A DNA stretch of 64,000 nucleotides, from assembly GCF_000092505.1 (NCBI RefSeq), contig NC_014136.1, positions 248,001 to 312,000 on the forward strand, read 5' to 3'. Positions 35,701 through 43,812 of this stretch are shown here, in pieces. The position numbers and the translations under genes are program-made. The notes beneath the pieces are model-generated. The model saw only the letters and a list, made by a program, of their open reading frames with translations. It did not search any database and was not told the DNA's origin. Each line of letters opens with the position of its first letter. Positions within the stretch are counted from its first letter, which is position 1. This stretch comes from Leuconostoc kimchii IMSNU 11154. GTDB lineage: Bacteria; Bacillota; Bacilli; Lactobacillales; Lactobacillaceae.

Positions 35701-37022
35701 GCTGATAACTCAATTATCTTGTCCGTTACAGCTGATAATCCTGTTGTCTCTAAATCAAACGCAACATAAATCGTCTCTTTATCTAACAATTCAACTGGGG
35801 TTAAATTAAATCCAATTGGTTCGCCATCTTCAACCAGATTGGCTTCCATACCATAAATCATTTTTAAATCATTTTTGGCACCTGCCGCCACCGCTTCAGG
35901 AAAACCTTGAACATTCGCGGTATCCACAACTGCAAGCGCCTCTTGTCCCCAACTTTTAGCCAATTGCGCAACAGCAGCATAATTTGTTACAGCATCCATT
36001 GTTGACATCGTTGAATGGACATGTAATTCAATACGTTTCACATCTTCAGTATAAGTTTCCTGACGACTATCATGATCGATAACTTGTAAATCATAGATAT
36101 TTAAAACCAGCTCGCGCGCGTAGGTGTCCTCTTGGATATTACCTGACATCCGCACCCACATACCTGTTTTTAAGCCATCAAATACAGCCTCATCAGTTTC
36201 GTTATTTGAAAACTTCTTAGCAGCAATAGCACTTGAATAGTCAGTGATTTTGATGGTCATTAACTTTCTGCCAGATCGTAGTTCTCTGATTTCACTGGCA
36301 AAAATATAGCCTTCAACAACGACGCGATGTTCCTCGCTATCAATAGTCTCTAAACGTGTAATTTCTGAATCAGCAGCAATTTTCCGACCTAATGTCAGTG
36401 CAACACCTTCCGATGATGACTTAGATTTAGTCTGCTCACTAGCTTTAATAGCTTTTTGTAAATCTTCTTGAGCCTTAGCATGGTGCTGCGCAACGCTATC
36501 CTCAATTTGTTGTGCCAATGCCGTATCTTGATTGGGTGTGAGCGCCATTTTAGGAAATCCAAAACGTTGATAAGCACCAACAATTGATGCTAATGCCTGA
36601 TCATTTAACGCCACAAACAGAGACTCTGCACCAACTGCAATACCATAATGGTTGTCACTAATTGTTTTTAGTGCTGTGTTACTTGTCAATTGTTGTACCG
36701 TTGCATGATTAAGTATTGAATTTGTCAATGCCATGTGCCAATACTGATTAACTAATGCTTCATCAACAATGTGTACAGGTGTTGTTAAGATAATTTTTGT
36801 CTGCGCAATATTTGTAAACGAAGTATGTAAATATTGACTAAATTGCATAAACACGTTGGCCGGTAATATTTGATTCAGCGCTACTTCGAATGTCCACGTT
36901 TTAGCCACTCTTGACACAGTTACTTGGGTTAGGCGACCCGTGTCAAAAAAAGGCTTTATTTCTTCAGGTAGTTTAATCTGATTAATTAAATGTTGCAATT
37001 GTTCTTGCTGGGTTAATGCCAT
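32709..37022 (-). CDS. polC: DNA polymerase III PolC-type alpha subunit
   Basis: Replicative polymerase, 1437 residues, the usual PolC size. In order: N-terminal domain, OB fold (about 230-315), first PHP half with IELHVHSTMSTMDAV (331-345), inserted DEDDh proofreading exonuclease (DLETTG 423-428, HNVTFDIGF 503-511, HRAIFDAETT 562-571), second PHP half, and the polymerase core with GSRGSVGSSFVA and VPDIDLNFSG (catalytic Asp about 964 and 966). Two departures from the family I know: PHP ligands look replaced (D-T at 367-368, N633, K736), and the C-x-x-C pairs of the zinc module are absent (905-945). Polymerase and exonuclease motifs are intact. An AGGGGA ribosome site precedes the ATG. Confidence 0.97.
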   Translation of the reverse strand: MALTQQEQLQHLINQIKLPEEIKPFFDTGRLTQVTVSRVAKTWTFEVALNQILPANVFMQFSQYLHTSFTNIAQTKIILTTPVHIVDEALVNQYWHMALTNSILNHATVQQLTSNTALKTISDNHYGIAVGAESLFVALNDQALASIVGAYQRFGFPKMALTPNQDTALAQQIEDSVAQHHAKAQEDLQKAIKASEQTKSKSSSEGVALTLGRKIAADSEITRLETIDSEEHRVVVEGYIFASEIRELRSGRKLMTIKITDYSSAIAAKKFSNNETDEAVFDGLKTGMWVRMSGNIQEDTYARELVLNIYDLQVIDHDSRQETYTEDVKRIELHVHSTMSTMDAVTNYAAVAQLAKSWGQEALAVVDTANVQGFPEAVAAGAKNDLKMIYGMEANLVEDGEPIGFNLTPVELLDKETIYVAFDLETTGLSAVTDKIIELSAVKMQLGNVIEKFSEYINPGFPLSDFTTKLTSITDTMVAHADTEENIITRFRKWIGDAVLIGHNVTFDIGFMNAAYARYNQTVIKNPVIDTLPFTRWLYPDYKSYRLGTLAKRFNINLEQAHRAIFDAETTGHIAWRLIKEVNTRYELTRHNQLNDYMTDGDAWKHGRPVHATLLVQNAVGLKNLYKLVSRSNIDFFARVPRIPRSILNQYREGLIIGTGDTSGDVIMTLIEKGREEALKKAKYYDYIEIQPTANYAPMIESELVANETKLHDILKEMVSIGETLDKPVVVTGDVKYTNPEDKIYRDILIATQPGNPQNRTALPELYFRTTQALLTDFSFMGNDVAKKIVIDNTHIVADMLEAITPLKSGSYPPNIPSAGDELTSRTLATAKKWYGDPLPSVIQSRIDQELQAIIGNGFAPHYMISQRLVEKSNKDGYLVGSRGSVGSSFVATMSGITEVNPFAPHYRSAHGDYFELADPKIYESGYDLPDKADPNHPGEMLIGDGQNIPFETFMGFKGDKVPDIDLNFSGDYQPIAHNYMKVLFGEHNVYRAGTIATVAEKTAFGYVKGYERDHEKQYRGAEVERLAQGVTGVKRTTGQHPGGILIVPREYEVYDFTPVQYPADDQKSLWQTTHMDYHAIHDNLLKMDILGHDDPTMVRTLKDMSGIDPQSIPANDPGVLSLFTSPKALGVTEDQIFSKTGTLGLPEFGTSFVRGMLEETQPHTYSELLQISGLSHGTDVWLGNANELIENGTATIGTVIGTRDKIMTDLINWGFPAADAFNVMEKVRKGKGITDAYQAQLREAKIPEWYIQSMLKIKYMFPRAHAAAYVLMALRIAYFKVYFPTIYYATYFSVRADQFDIVAMSRGKNATKEAMKKIRTLGNDATVGDKNLLTVLEMANEALERGITFSMVDLYKSEASEWVIDGETLIPPFSAVPSLGDNVAKQIIVARQDKPFLSKEDLKKRGKVSQTVIEYLSRNSVLDGMPDENQLSLFDF

Positions 37023-37044
37023 AGTTTCCCCTATTTTACTGCTT

Positions 37045-37070
37045 AAAAAAACCGAACTAATCGGTTTTTT
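37045..37070 (-). terminator. terminator after proS
   Basis: AAAAAACCGA and TCGGTTTTTT form a short hairpin overlapping the proS stop, 23 bp upstream of the polC ATG. Read-through could still feed polC. Confidence 0.7.
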
Positions 37071-38784
37071 ATTTGTCTCCGTTTAATAGCACTGATACAG
37101 AGTCAACAACTTCGCTCATGCGCATTTCAATGTTGGTATTACTTGCACGAACTTTAACTTCGACAATATCTTCACCCGCTTTTTTACCAACCGTAATTCG
37201 GATAGGTAGACCAATCAAATCAGCATCAGCAAACTTAACGCCTGCACGTTCTTTACGATCGTCAACTAAGACCTCTAATCCCTGTGCCATTAATAATGTT
37301 TCTAATTGGTTTGCTACACGTGACTGTTCATCATCCTTCATGTTAACTGGCACAATATGAACATCAAATGGTGCAATGCTTGCTGGCCATACGAGTCCTA
37401 AATCATCGGCTTTTTGTTCTGCAATCGCACTCAATAACCGCGATACACCAATACCATAAGAACCCATAATCATATCAGTTTGACGGCCATTTTCATCTAG
37501 TACTTGTGCTCCCATAGCTTTTGAGTAGCGCGTACCAAGTTTGAAAATATGACCAATTTCGATCCCCTTAGTAAAAATTAAGTGACCCTTGCCATCAACA
37601 GACAAATCACCCTCTCGTGCCGTACGGAAATCACCAATGTTTTCCTCAGGAAGCAAAACATCACGTTGCCAGTTGATGTTTAAATAATGTTTACCATCCT
37701 GGTTAGCACCAGCGGTGAAGTTAACAAGGTCAGCTGCGCGCTCATCAACTAGCAAAGTCACCTTATCAGGCAATTTGACTGGCCCAAGTGATCCGAATCC
37801 AGCGCCAATAATTTCTCGTACTGTTGCTTCAGGCGCAATTTCCAGTGCATCTGCATGTAAAAAGTTTTGCACTTTAACAGGATTTACCTCAAAATCACCT
37901 GTTGTAACGACAGCTACTAACTGACCATCAACAAGGAACGTGATTGTTTTTGCTAAACTAGCAGTTGGAATAGCCAATAATGCTGCTAAATCTTCAATGG
38001 TCTTTTCATTTGGTGTGTCGATTATCTTTAGTGTTTTCAGTTCAGCCGTTGATTTTTTTGAAACATAAAAATCCTTAGCCATTTCTAAATTAGCTGCGTA
38101 ATCTGTGCTATCAGAGTATGCTATTGTGTCTTCACCGGCGGCGGCTGGTGCTGAAAATTCTTTTGAATCGGAGCCGCCCATAGCACCAGCATCCCCTACA
38201 ATTGCACGATAGGATATACCAATACGATCAAAAATATTGATATAAGCATTTTCCATAGCATGAAATGTTTGATCTAGTCCTTCTTGATCAGCGCTAAATG
38301 AATAAGCATCTTTCATAATAAATTCACGTGTGCGCAACAAACCAAAGCGAGGACGATTTTCATCACGAAACTTCGGTTGAATTTGATAAACTGTTAGAGG
38401 TAATTTTTTATAAGATTTGATTTCATCAGCCATTAACTGTGTATATGTTTCTTCATGGGTTGGCCCTAAAATAAAATCACGATCTTGACGATTCTTGAAT
38501 TTATATAAATCAGGCCCATATGTAGCGTAACGACCAGATTTTTGCCATAATTCAGCTGGTAAGACTTCTGGCACCAACATTTCATTGGCATCAATATTAG
38601 CCATTTCTTCACGTATGATTTGTTCAATTTTATTTAAAACACGTTTGGCCAAAGGCAAATAAGAAAACATACCTGCCGCAACGGGACGAATAAATCCTGC
38701 CTTGAGCAACAGTTGATGGCTTTTCACTTCAGCATCAGCTGGTACTTCGCGCAACGTTGGCATTAATAATTTCGATTGTTTCAT
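37069..38784 (-). CDS. proS: proline--tRNA ligase (bacterial type with editing insertion)
   Basis: Class II synthetase for tRNA-Pro, 571 residues from the ATG at 38784 with a GAGGAT ribosome site. It opens with KQSKLLMPTLREVPADAEVKSHQLL and has motif 2-like FRDENRPRFGLLRTREFIMKDAYSF, an INS editing domain between motifs 2 and 3 (about 225-405, with the conserved K near SLAKTITFLVDGQ), and MGSYGIGVSRLL (motif 3) before the anticodon domain. The INS domain hydrolyses mischarged Ala-tRNA-Pro. The gene lies in the uppS-cdsA-rseP-proS-polC cluster conserved across Firmicutes. Confidence 0.97.
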   Translation of the reverse strand: MKQSKLLMPTLREVPADAEVKSHQLLLKAGFIRPVAAGMFSYLPLAKRVLNKIEQIIREEMANIDANEMLVPEVLPAELWQKSGRYATYGPDLYKFKNRQDRDFILGPTHEETYTQLMADEIKSYKKLPLTVYQIQPKFRDENRPRFGLLRTREFIMKDAYSFSADQEGLDQTFHAMENAYINIFDRIGISYRAIVGDAGAMGGSDSKEFSAPAAAGEDTIAYSDSTDYAANLEMAKDFYVSKKSTAELKTLKIIDTPNEKTIEDLAALLAIPTASLAKTITFLVDGQLVAVVTTGDFEVNPVKVQNFLHADALEIAPEATVREIIGAGFGSLGPVKLPDKVTLLVDERAADLVNFTAGANQDGKHYLNINWQRDVLLPEENIGDFRTAREGDLSVDGKGHLIFTKGIEIGHIFKLGTRYSKAMGAQVLDENGRQTDMIMGSYGIGVSRLLSAIAEQKADDLGLVWPASIAPFDVHIVPVNMKDDEQSRVANQLETLLMAQGLEVLVDDRKERAGVKFADADLIGLPIRITVGKKAGEDIVEVKVRASNTNIEMRMSEVVDSVSVLLNGDK

Positions 38785-38857
38785 GAGTATCCTCAATTCT
38801 TTTTTGAATTATGTACGGCGCAAAGCGCCTAAATAAAAAGCAACGACGCAATAACAG

Positions 38858-40111
38858 TTATCGCAACAAGTCATTAATTGTGACAGCAATCATCAACACA
38901 AACATAAAAATTGCGCCACCAACCGTAACTGCATTTTCAAATGATGCTGGTAATGGTCGTCGCAGTACCGCTTCAATAGCATTTAAAACAAGCTTGCCAC
39001 CATCTAGTGCCGGTATTGGAATTAAATTCATGATGCCCAGATTGATTGACAACATTGCCATAAAACCTAAAATACTTAAAAATCCAGTTTTAGCAGCTGA
39101 AGATGTATATTTTGCAATTGATACTGGGCCACCAAGTTTATCTAAACTAAAACCACCAGTAAAAAGGTGACTCAATGCATACCAAACTTTTGATATCGTT
39201 GTACCTGTTGTTAAAAATCCATACTTGATACGCGAACCAAAATCAGTATACGTCTTAGCTGTTATCCCAATGATAGCACTCTCTATACCATCTATTTTAA
39301 CTGTTTTAGGTGTCATATTGACGATCCTCTTTTTACCATCACGTAACACTGAAAAAGTTAATACGTTATTTTTAGAATTACTAATTCTCGTGGCTGCTTG
39401 ATCCCACGTTTTCGTTTTGTGACCATTGATCGCTATAATTCGGTCATTGGCTTGTAACCCAGCCTGTTTAGCTGGCATATCACTTTTAACGGCGCCAACA
39501 ATTGGCTTGTCCAATGTTACACTAGGCAAAGCAAATGCTAGGCCTGAAAAAACAACTAAGGCAAGAATTAAATTCATTGCCGGTCCGGCAATATTGATCA
39601 AGGCACGTTTGTAAACTTTCGCACTTTGTACCCAAGAGTCTCTAGGTGCAATTTGAATTTCCGTCCCATTCTTTTCGATGATGGTAGCATCATGATCTAC
39701 TGATAACGTTTGCTTGTTTTCATTGTCATTTAAATATCCTGTCAGAGTCAATTCATCACTCAAATCAAACGTATCTACTTGAAAAAACGCACCTTCTCCC
39801 AGTTCATCAATACGTGTATCCATTTTGATAACCTGATTTGCTGTATTAAATATCAGACGCACCCGCTGACCAGCATCTAAATCCGGCTCTTCATCCAAAC
39901 CTGCCATCCGAACATAACCACCAACCGGTAAGATACGAATTGTGTATGCTGTATGATTATAATTCCAACTAATAATTTTTGGACCCATACCAATAGCGAA
40001 CTCTCGTATTAACACACCAGATTTTTTTGCAACAAAAAAGTGACCAAACTCGTGTACGGTGACTAGCACACCAAAAACAAATATAAAAGCTACGATTGCG
40101 GTTAAATTCAT
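38858..40111 (-). CDS. rseP: RseP/RasP-type site-2 intramembrane metalloprotease
   Basis: Membrane zinc protease, 417 residues. The first helix carries HEFGHF (His20, Glu21, His24). A PDZ domain lies near 190-275 (ANDRIIAINGHKTKTWDQ), and the C-terminal helices carry GIMNLIPIPALDGGKL, with the third metal ligand Asp. A loop of about 100 residues after helix 1 is longer than in the shortest homologues. RasP cleaves anti-sigma factors and remnant signal peptides within the membrane. It is 5 bp after cdsA in the uppS-cdsA-rseP-proS run and has an AGGAT ribosome site. Confidence 0.95.
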   Translation of the reverse strand: MNLTAIVAFIFVFGVLVTVHEFGHFFVAKKSGVLIREFAIGMGPKIISWNYNHTAYTIRILPVGGYVRMAGLDEEPDLDAGQRVRLIFNTANQVIKMDTRIDELGEGAFFQVDTFDLSDELTLTGYLNDNENKQTLSVDHDATIIEKNGTEIQIAPRDSWVQSAKVYKRALINIAGPAMNLILALVVFSGLAFALPSVTLDKPIVGAVKSDMPAKQAGLQANDRIIAINGHKTKTWDQAATRISNSKNNVLTFSVLRDGKKRIVNMTPKTVKIDGIESAIIGITAKTYTDFGSRIKYGFLTTGTTISKVWYALSHLFTGGFSLDKLGGPVSIAKYTSSAAKTGFLSILGFMAMLSINLGIMNLIPIPALDGGKLVLNAIEAVLRRPLPASFENAVTVGGAIFMFVLMIAVTINDLLR

Positions 40112-40116
40112 TGATT

Positions 40117-40911
40117 TTATCCTAACATTTCTAGTAGGGCCATTAAAGGCATAACAATTAGCATTGAATCAAAACGATCCAAAATACCACCATGGCCTGG
40201 TAAAATATTTCCAGAATCCTTAACACCATAATGCCGCTTAAATCCTGACTCAATAAGATCACCGAATTGTCCAGCAATTGACAATAGAATCGCAATACCT
40301 AATAATTCAAAAAGATTATAATTTGGTAACCATCCGAAAAGTGAAAATAACGTTGGAACTACAAGAACCGCAACGACACTACCACCAATAGATCCTTCCC
40401 AAGTTTTGTTGGGACTAATCTTTGGTGCCAACTTGTGTTTACCAATTGCACGACCAACAATGTAAGCACCCGAGTCAGTGATCCAAACAATCAACATACC
40501 AAACATCACTGTTGCCAAGCCAACACCACGGGCTTGATAAAAGTAATGAAACCCTGTGCCAATATATAGCATGGCTAGCATAAGTGCCCCTGCATCATCA
40601 AAATTAAAGTGGTTACGCACAATGACTGTATTGAGCAACATCAGAAAAGCAAGTATATAAAATACGACGTGTGCACTCTTTATGAATGGTATACCATGCC
40701 AAAAACTATTTGGCAATATCATTGCAATAACACCAATAAAACTGATAAATGCCTCAGTTGAAACAAAAAAGCTATGTTTCATCCGTAAAATCTCACCGAC
40801 GGCAACAACACCCATCATTAATGTGAGAATTAGCAAAGGTAATTTACCGATAACTAATAGCGGTACAAAAATAATTAAAGCTACAATAGCTGTTATAACA
40901 CGCACTTTCAT
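40117..40911 (-). CDS. cdsA: phosphatidate cytidylyltransferase
   Basis: Integral membrane enzyme, 264 residues with about seven hydrophobic segments, that makes CDP-diacylglycerol from phosphatidate and CTP. The C-terminal signature is complete: SPNKTWEGSIGGS, then QFGDLIESGFKRHYGVKDSG and LPGHGGILDRFDSM. It starts 3 bp after uppS and ends 5 bp before rseP, so the three are one operon. Product feeds phosphatidylglycerol and cardiolipin synthesis. Confidence 0.96.
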   Translation of the reverse strand: MKVRVITAIVALIIFVPLLVIGKLPLLILTLMMGVVAVGEILRMKHSFFVSTEAFISFIGVIAMILPNSFWHGIPFIKSAHVVFYILAFLMLLNTVIVRNHFNFDDAGALMLAMLYIGTGFHYFYQARGVGLATVMFGMLIVWITDSGAYIVGRAIGKHKLAPKISPNKTWEGSIGGSVVAVLVVPTLFSLFGWLPNYNLFELLGIAILLSIAGQFGDLIESGFKRHYGVKDSGNILPGHGGILDRFDSMLIVMPLMALLEMLG

Positions 40912-40914
40912 GTC

Positions 40915-41691
40915 TTAGGACTCGCTTTCGTATTTATCTAAACCACCAAATCGACGATCACGTGACGTGAAGGCGGTAATAGCCTGTAACAAATCATCTG
41001 CCGTAAAATCAGGCCATAGCACATCTGTAAAATAAAGCTCTGCATAGGCTGATTGATAGGGCATAAAATTACTTAAACGTAATTCCCCCGATGTACGAAT
41101 CATTAAATCAGGCGCGGCCAGTTTTCCTAAACTAGCTGTTTGCAAGGCTTCCGAAAACAAGTCCCCGTTGATATCATTTGGTGAAATATCACCATCCGCA
41201 ACTTGTTGTGCCAGCTTTTTTGTAGCTTCGACAATTTCTATTTGTCCACCATAATTTAAGGCAAAATTTAGGATCATGCCAGATCCTTGAGATGTTTGTA
41301 CTATGGCATTTTGAACCGCATGACGCGTACTTTTTGGTAATTCATCAATGTTACCAATGATTTGAACACGAATATTGTTTTTAATTAAATCTGGTACAAA
41401 CTCTGAAAAAAAATCGACAGGTAATTGCATCAAAAAATTGACCTCATCGTTTGGCCTTGACCAATTTTCAGTAGAAAAAGCGTATAATGTTAATACTTTC
41501 ACACCCAAATTACTGGCTGCAGTCGCGATTTTTTTAACCGTATTCATACCTGTTTTATGACCAGCAACACGTGGCATTAAGCGCCGCTTTGCCCAGCGAC
41601 CATTACCGTCCATAATGATTGCAATATGATCTGGTATTTTAAGTTGCGCATTAGCGACACTAACATTTGTTTTCGGTTTAAAAAGTGCCAA
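40915..41691 (-). CDS. uppS: isoprenyl transferase (undecaprenyl diphosphate synthase)
   Basis: Cis-prenyltransferase, 258 residues, that builds C55 undecaprenyl diphosphate from FPP and IPP, the lipid carrier for wall precursors. Motifs: IIMDGNGRWAKRRLMPRVAG (catalytic Asp), LTLYAFSTENWSRP, and DLMIRTSGELRLSNFMPYQSA. The start is a TTG at 41691 with a strong AGGAGGGG ribosome site 6 nt upstream. It heads the uppS-cdsA-rseP operon. The substrate chain links it to the mevalonate genes elsewhere in the window (mvk, mvaD, mvaK2, fni). Confidence 0.96.
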   Translation of the reverse strand: MALFKPKTNVSVANAQLKIPDHIAIIMDGNGRWAKRRLMPRVAGHKTGMNTVKKIATAASNLGVKVLTLYAFSTENWSRPNDEVNFLMQLPVDFFSEFVPDLIKNNIRVQIIGNIDELPKSTRHAVQNAIVQTSQGSGMILNFALNYGGQIEIVEATKKLAQQVADGDISPNDINGDLFSEALQTASLGKLAAPDLMIRTSGELRLSNFMPYQSAYAELYFTDVLWPDFTADDLLQAITAFTSRDRRFGGLDKYESES

Positions 41692-41763
41692 GATAGGCCC
41701 CCTCCTTCATGCATCAAAGCGCATTGGTATCTAGTATATTTTACCAGATGTTAGGCCTAGGTA

Positions 41764-41798
41764 CAAAAAAACGTGATAGAATCTCTCTAATCACGTTT
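41764..41798 (-). terminator. terminator after glmS
   Basis: On the minus strand AAACGTGAT ... ATCACGTTT is followed by further T, directly after the glmS stop. Confidence 0.75.
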
Positions 41799-41802
41799 AA
41801 AA

Positions 41803-43608
41803 TTACTGCACAGTGACTGACTTTGCCAAATTTCTTGGTCGATCAACATCAAGATGGCGATCTAATGTTGCATAGTAAGCAATTAATTGTGCAGGTATTA
41901 CTGCAAGTAACGGCATTAATAATTCATTAACATCAGGGATTATATAGGCATCACCTGTTTTAGCTAGTGACTTGCTAGCAATAACGATCGTATTAGCACC
42001 TCGGGCTGCAACTTGTGCAATTTCACCACGAACTAATCCTGCCGTTTTTGATTGTGTGAGCAGTGCAAGGACTGGTGTATTCTCCTCGATTAATGAAATT
42101 GTGCCATGTTTTAACTCACCCGCTGCAAAACCTTCCGTCTGAACATAAGAAATTTCTTTCAATTTGAGTGCAGCTTCAACAGCTACTGCAGCATCTAAAC
42201 CACGACCAATATAAAAAGCTGAACGACGATTTTGCAATGCTTGCTCCGCAATGTCCTTAAATGACTCTTTTTGGTCAATAATCACTTGCATTTCTACGGC
42301 AACTTTGGCTAATTCGTTTTTCAAATCAAGACCACTTTGACCCACTGCATGTGCCAAAATTGCCTCAACAATAATTTGTGCTGTATATGCTTTTGTTGAG
42401 GCAACGGCAATTTCTGGACCAGCTAACAATGGCAACGCAAAATCTGCTTCACGTGTTAATGTTGAATTCATCACATTAGCAATAGTCAACGAAGGATAGC
42501 CCTGTTTAACAACATTGTCTAATACTTCCCGTGAATCAGCTGTTTCACCTGATTGACTCAAGAAAATGAAGAATGGTTTCTGACTCAGCAAAGGTTGATC
42601 ATAAGCAAATTCTGATGAAATATGCACTTCTGTGGGTATACCAGTCCATTGTTCAAAATAGCGTTTCCCAACAAGGCCTGCATGGTATGAGGTGCCCGCG
42701 GCAACAATGTACAAACGATCTGAACTTTGGATAGCTTCAATTATTGAAGCATCAATATTTTGAATATTTGCCTCATCATCAAAATAATGTTGTGATAATG
42801 TGTGCGCGACAATAACTTGCTCATCAATTTCCTTCAACATGTAGTAAGGATAAACACCCTTATCTGTTTCAGAAGCATTGATATCTAAATGAAATGCATC
42901 ACGTGTCAACTTTTGACCTTGCGCATCAAACAAACGCACTTGATTTTGATCTACGATTGCTACTTCACCATCCATCAATTCAATAAAGTCTTGTGTGACA
43001 TCAAGCATTGCAGCAGCATCTGATGTCACAACATTCCCTTGGTCAGATACACCGATTAACAGTGGTGACTTTTTCTTTGCAGCATACATTAGAGTTGGCG
43101 TTTCACGATCCATTAACAAAAAACCATAAGCAGAATTATCATCAAGCAAAGAAATCATTTTTCGCAAGGCATCAAATGTAGACACCCCATCTTCTTTTGA
43201 AAATTTATCAATCAATTGAACGGCAACTTCAGTGTCAGTTTCAGACTGTAGCTTGACCCCTTGTAAATAAGTATCACGTAATTCATCATAGTTTTCAATA
43301 ACACCATTATGAACCAGATAAAAGCGACCATCTTCAGACATATGGGGATGCGCATTCTCAACTGAAACGCCACCATGAGTTGCCCAACGTGTATGTGCGA
43401 TACCAGCTGTTCCGGTAATGTTTTTACCTTTGGTCGCTGCTTCTAACATTGAAACACGCCCTTTTTCTTTAACTAAAAAGTCTCCGGCATCGCCACCATT
43501 AACATAAACACCTGCTGAATCATAACCACGATACTCTAATTTTTCTAGTCCTTTTAGTAAGCTTGGTAACACCTGATTCAATCCTGTAGCACCAACAATT
43601 CCACACAT
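41803..43608 (-). CDS. glmS: glutamine--fructose-6-phosphate aminotransferase
   Basis: Makes glucosamine 6-phosphate from fructose 6-phosphate and glutamine, the first step to UDP-GlcNAc. 601 residues from the ATG at 43608. That start is chosen because the catalytic Cys must be residue 2 (MCGIVGATG) and an AGGA sits 8 nt upstream; the frame opens three codons earlier. The N-terminal Ntn glutaminase domain (HTRWATHGG, HNGVIENYDELR) is followed by two SIS isomerase domains (FLSQSGETADS; IGRGLDAAVAVEAALKLKEISY) and the C-terminal DRPRNLAKSVTVQ. A consensus promoter lies upstream. No glmS ribozyme is evident in the short leader. Confidence 0.97.
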   Translation of the reverse strand: MCGIVGATGLNQVLPSLLKGLEKLEYRGYDSAGVYVNGGDAGDFLVKEKGRVSMLEAATKGKNITGTAGIAHTRWATHGGVSVENAHPHMSEDGRFYLVHNGVIENYDELRDTYLQGVKLQSETDTEVAVQLIDKFSKEDGVSTFDALRKMISLLDDNSAYGFLLMDRETPTLMYAAKKKSPLLIGVSDQGNVVTSDAAAMLDVTQDFIELMDGEVAIVDQNQVRLFDAQGQKLTRDAFHLDINASETDKGVYPYYMLKEIDEQVIVAHTLSQHYFDDEANIQNIDASIIEAIQSSDRLYIVAAGTSYHAGLVGKRYFEQWTGIPTEVHISSEFAYDQPLLSQKPFFIFLSQSGETADSREVLDNVVKQGYPSLTIANVMNSTLTREADFALPLLAGPEIAVASTKAYTAQIIVEAILAHAVGQSGLDLKNELAKVAVEMQVIIDQKESFKDIAEQALQNRRSAFYIGRGLDAAVAVEAALKLKEISYVQTEGFAAGELKHGTISLIEENTPVLALLTQSKTAGLVRGEIAQVAARGANTIVIASKSLAKTGDAYIIPDVNELLMPLLAVIPAQLIAYYATLDRHLDVDRPRNLAKSVTVQ

Positions 43609-43662
43609 ATATATCATCCTTTTTTTAATTGGTTATGTTTATAAATTAATCTAACACCCAAT

Positions 43663-43691
43663 ATTTTAAAGCATACAGCCACCTTTGTCAA
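43663..43691 (-). promoter_or_regulatory. glmS promoter
   Basis: TTGACA (43686-43691) and TAAAAT (43663-43668) on the minus strand with a 17-nt spacer, ending about 55 bp before the glmS ATG. Confidence 0.8.
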
Positions 43692-43812
43692 CAATATAAA
43701 ATAATTGGTATAGTTACGATTATAAGTTTTAAATGAGATATATTTGAAATTTATTCATCGTTTATTTTATCAGTTGTGGTAAACTATTAAAAAATTGAAA
43801 GTGAGCTTTATT

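Noticed and set aside
43609..43812. glmS ribozyme or purine riboswitch in the glmS/ade intergenic region
   Set aside because: The glmS leader after its promoter is only about 55 nt and no ribozyme or riboswitch core was recognised.
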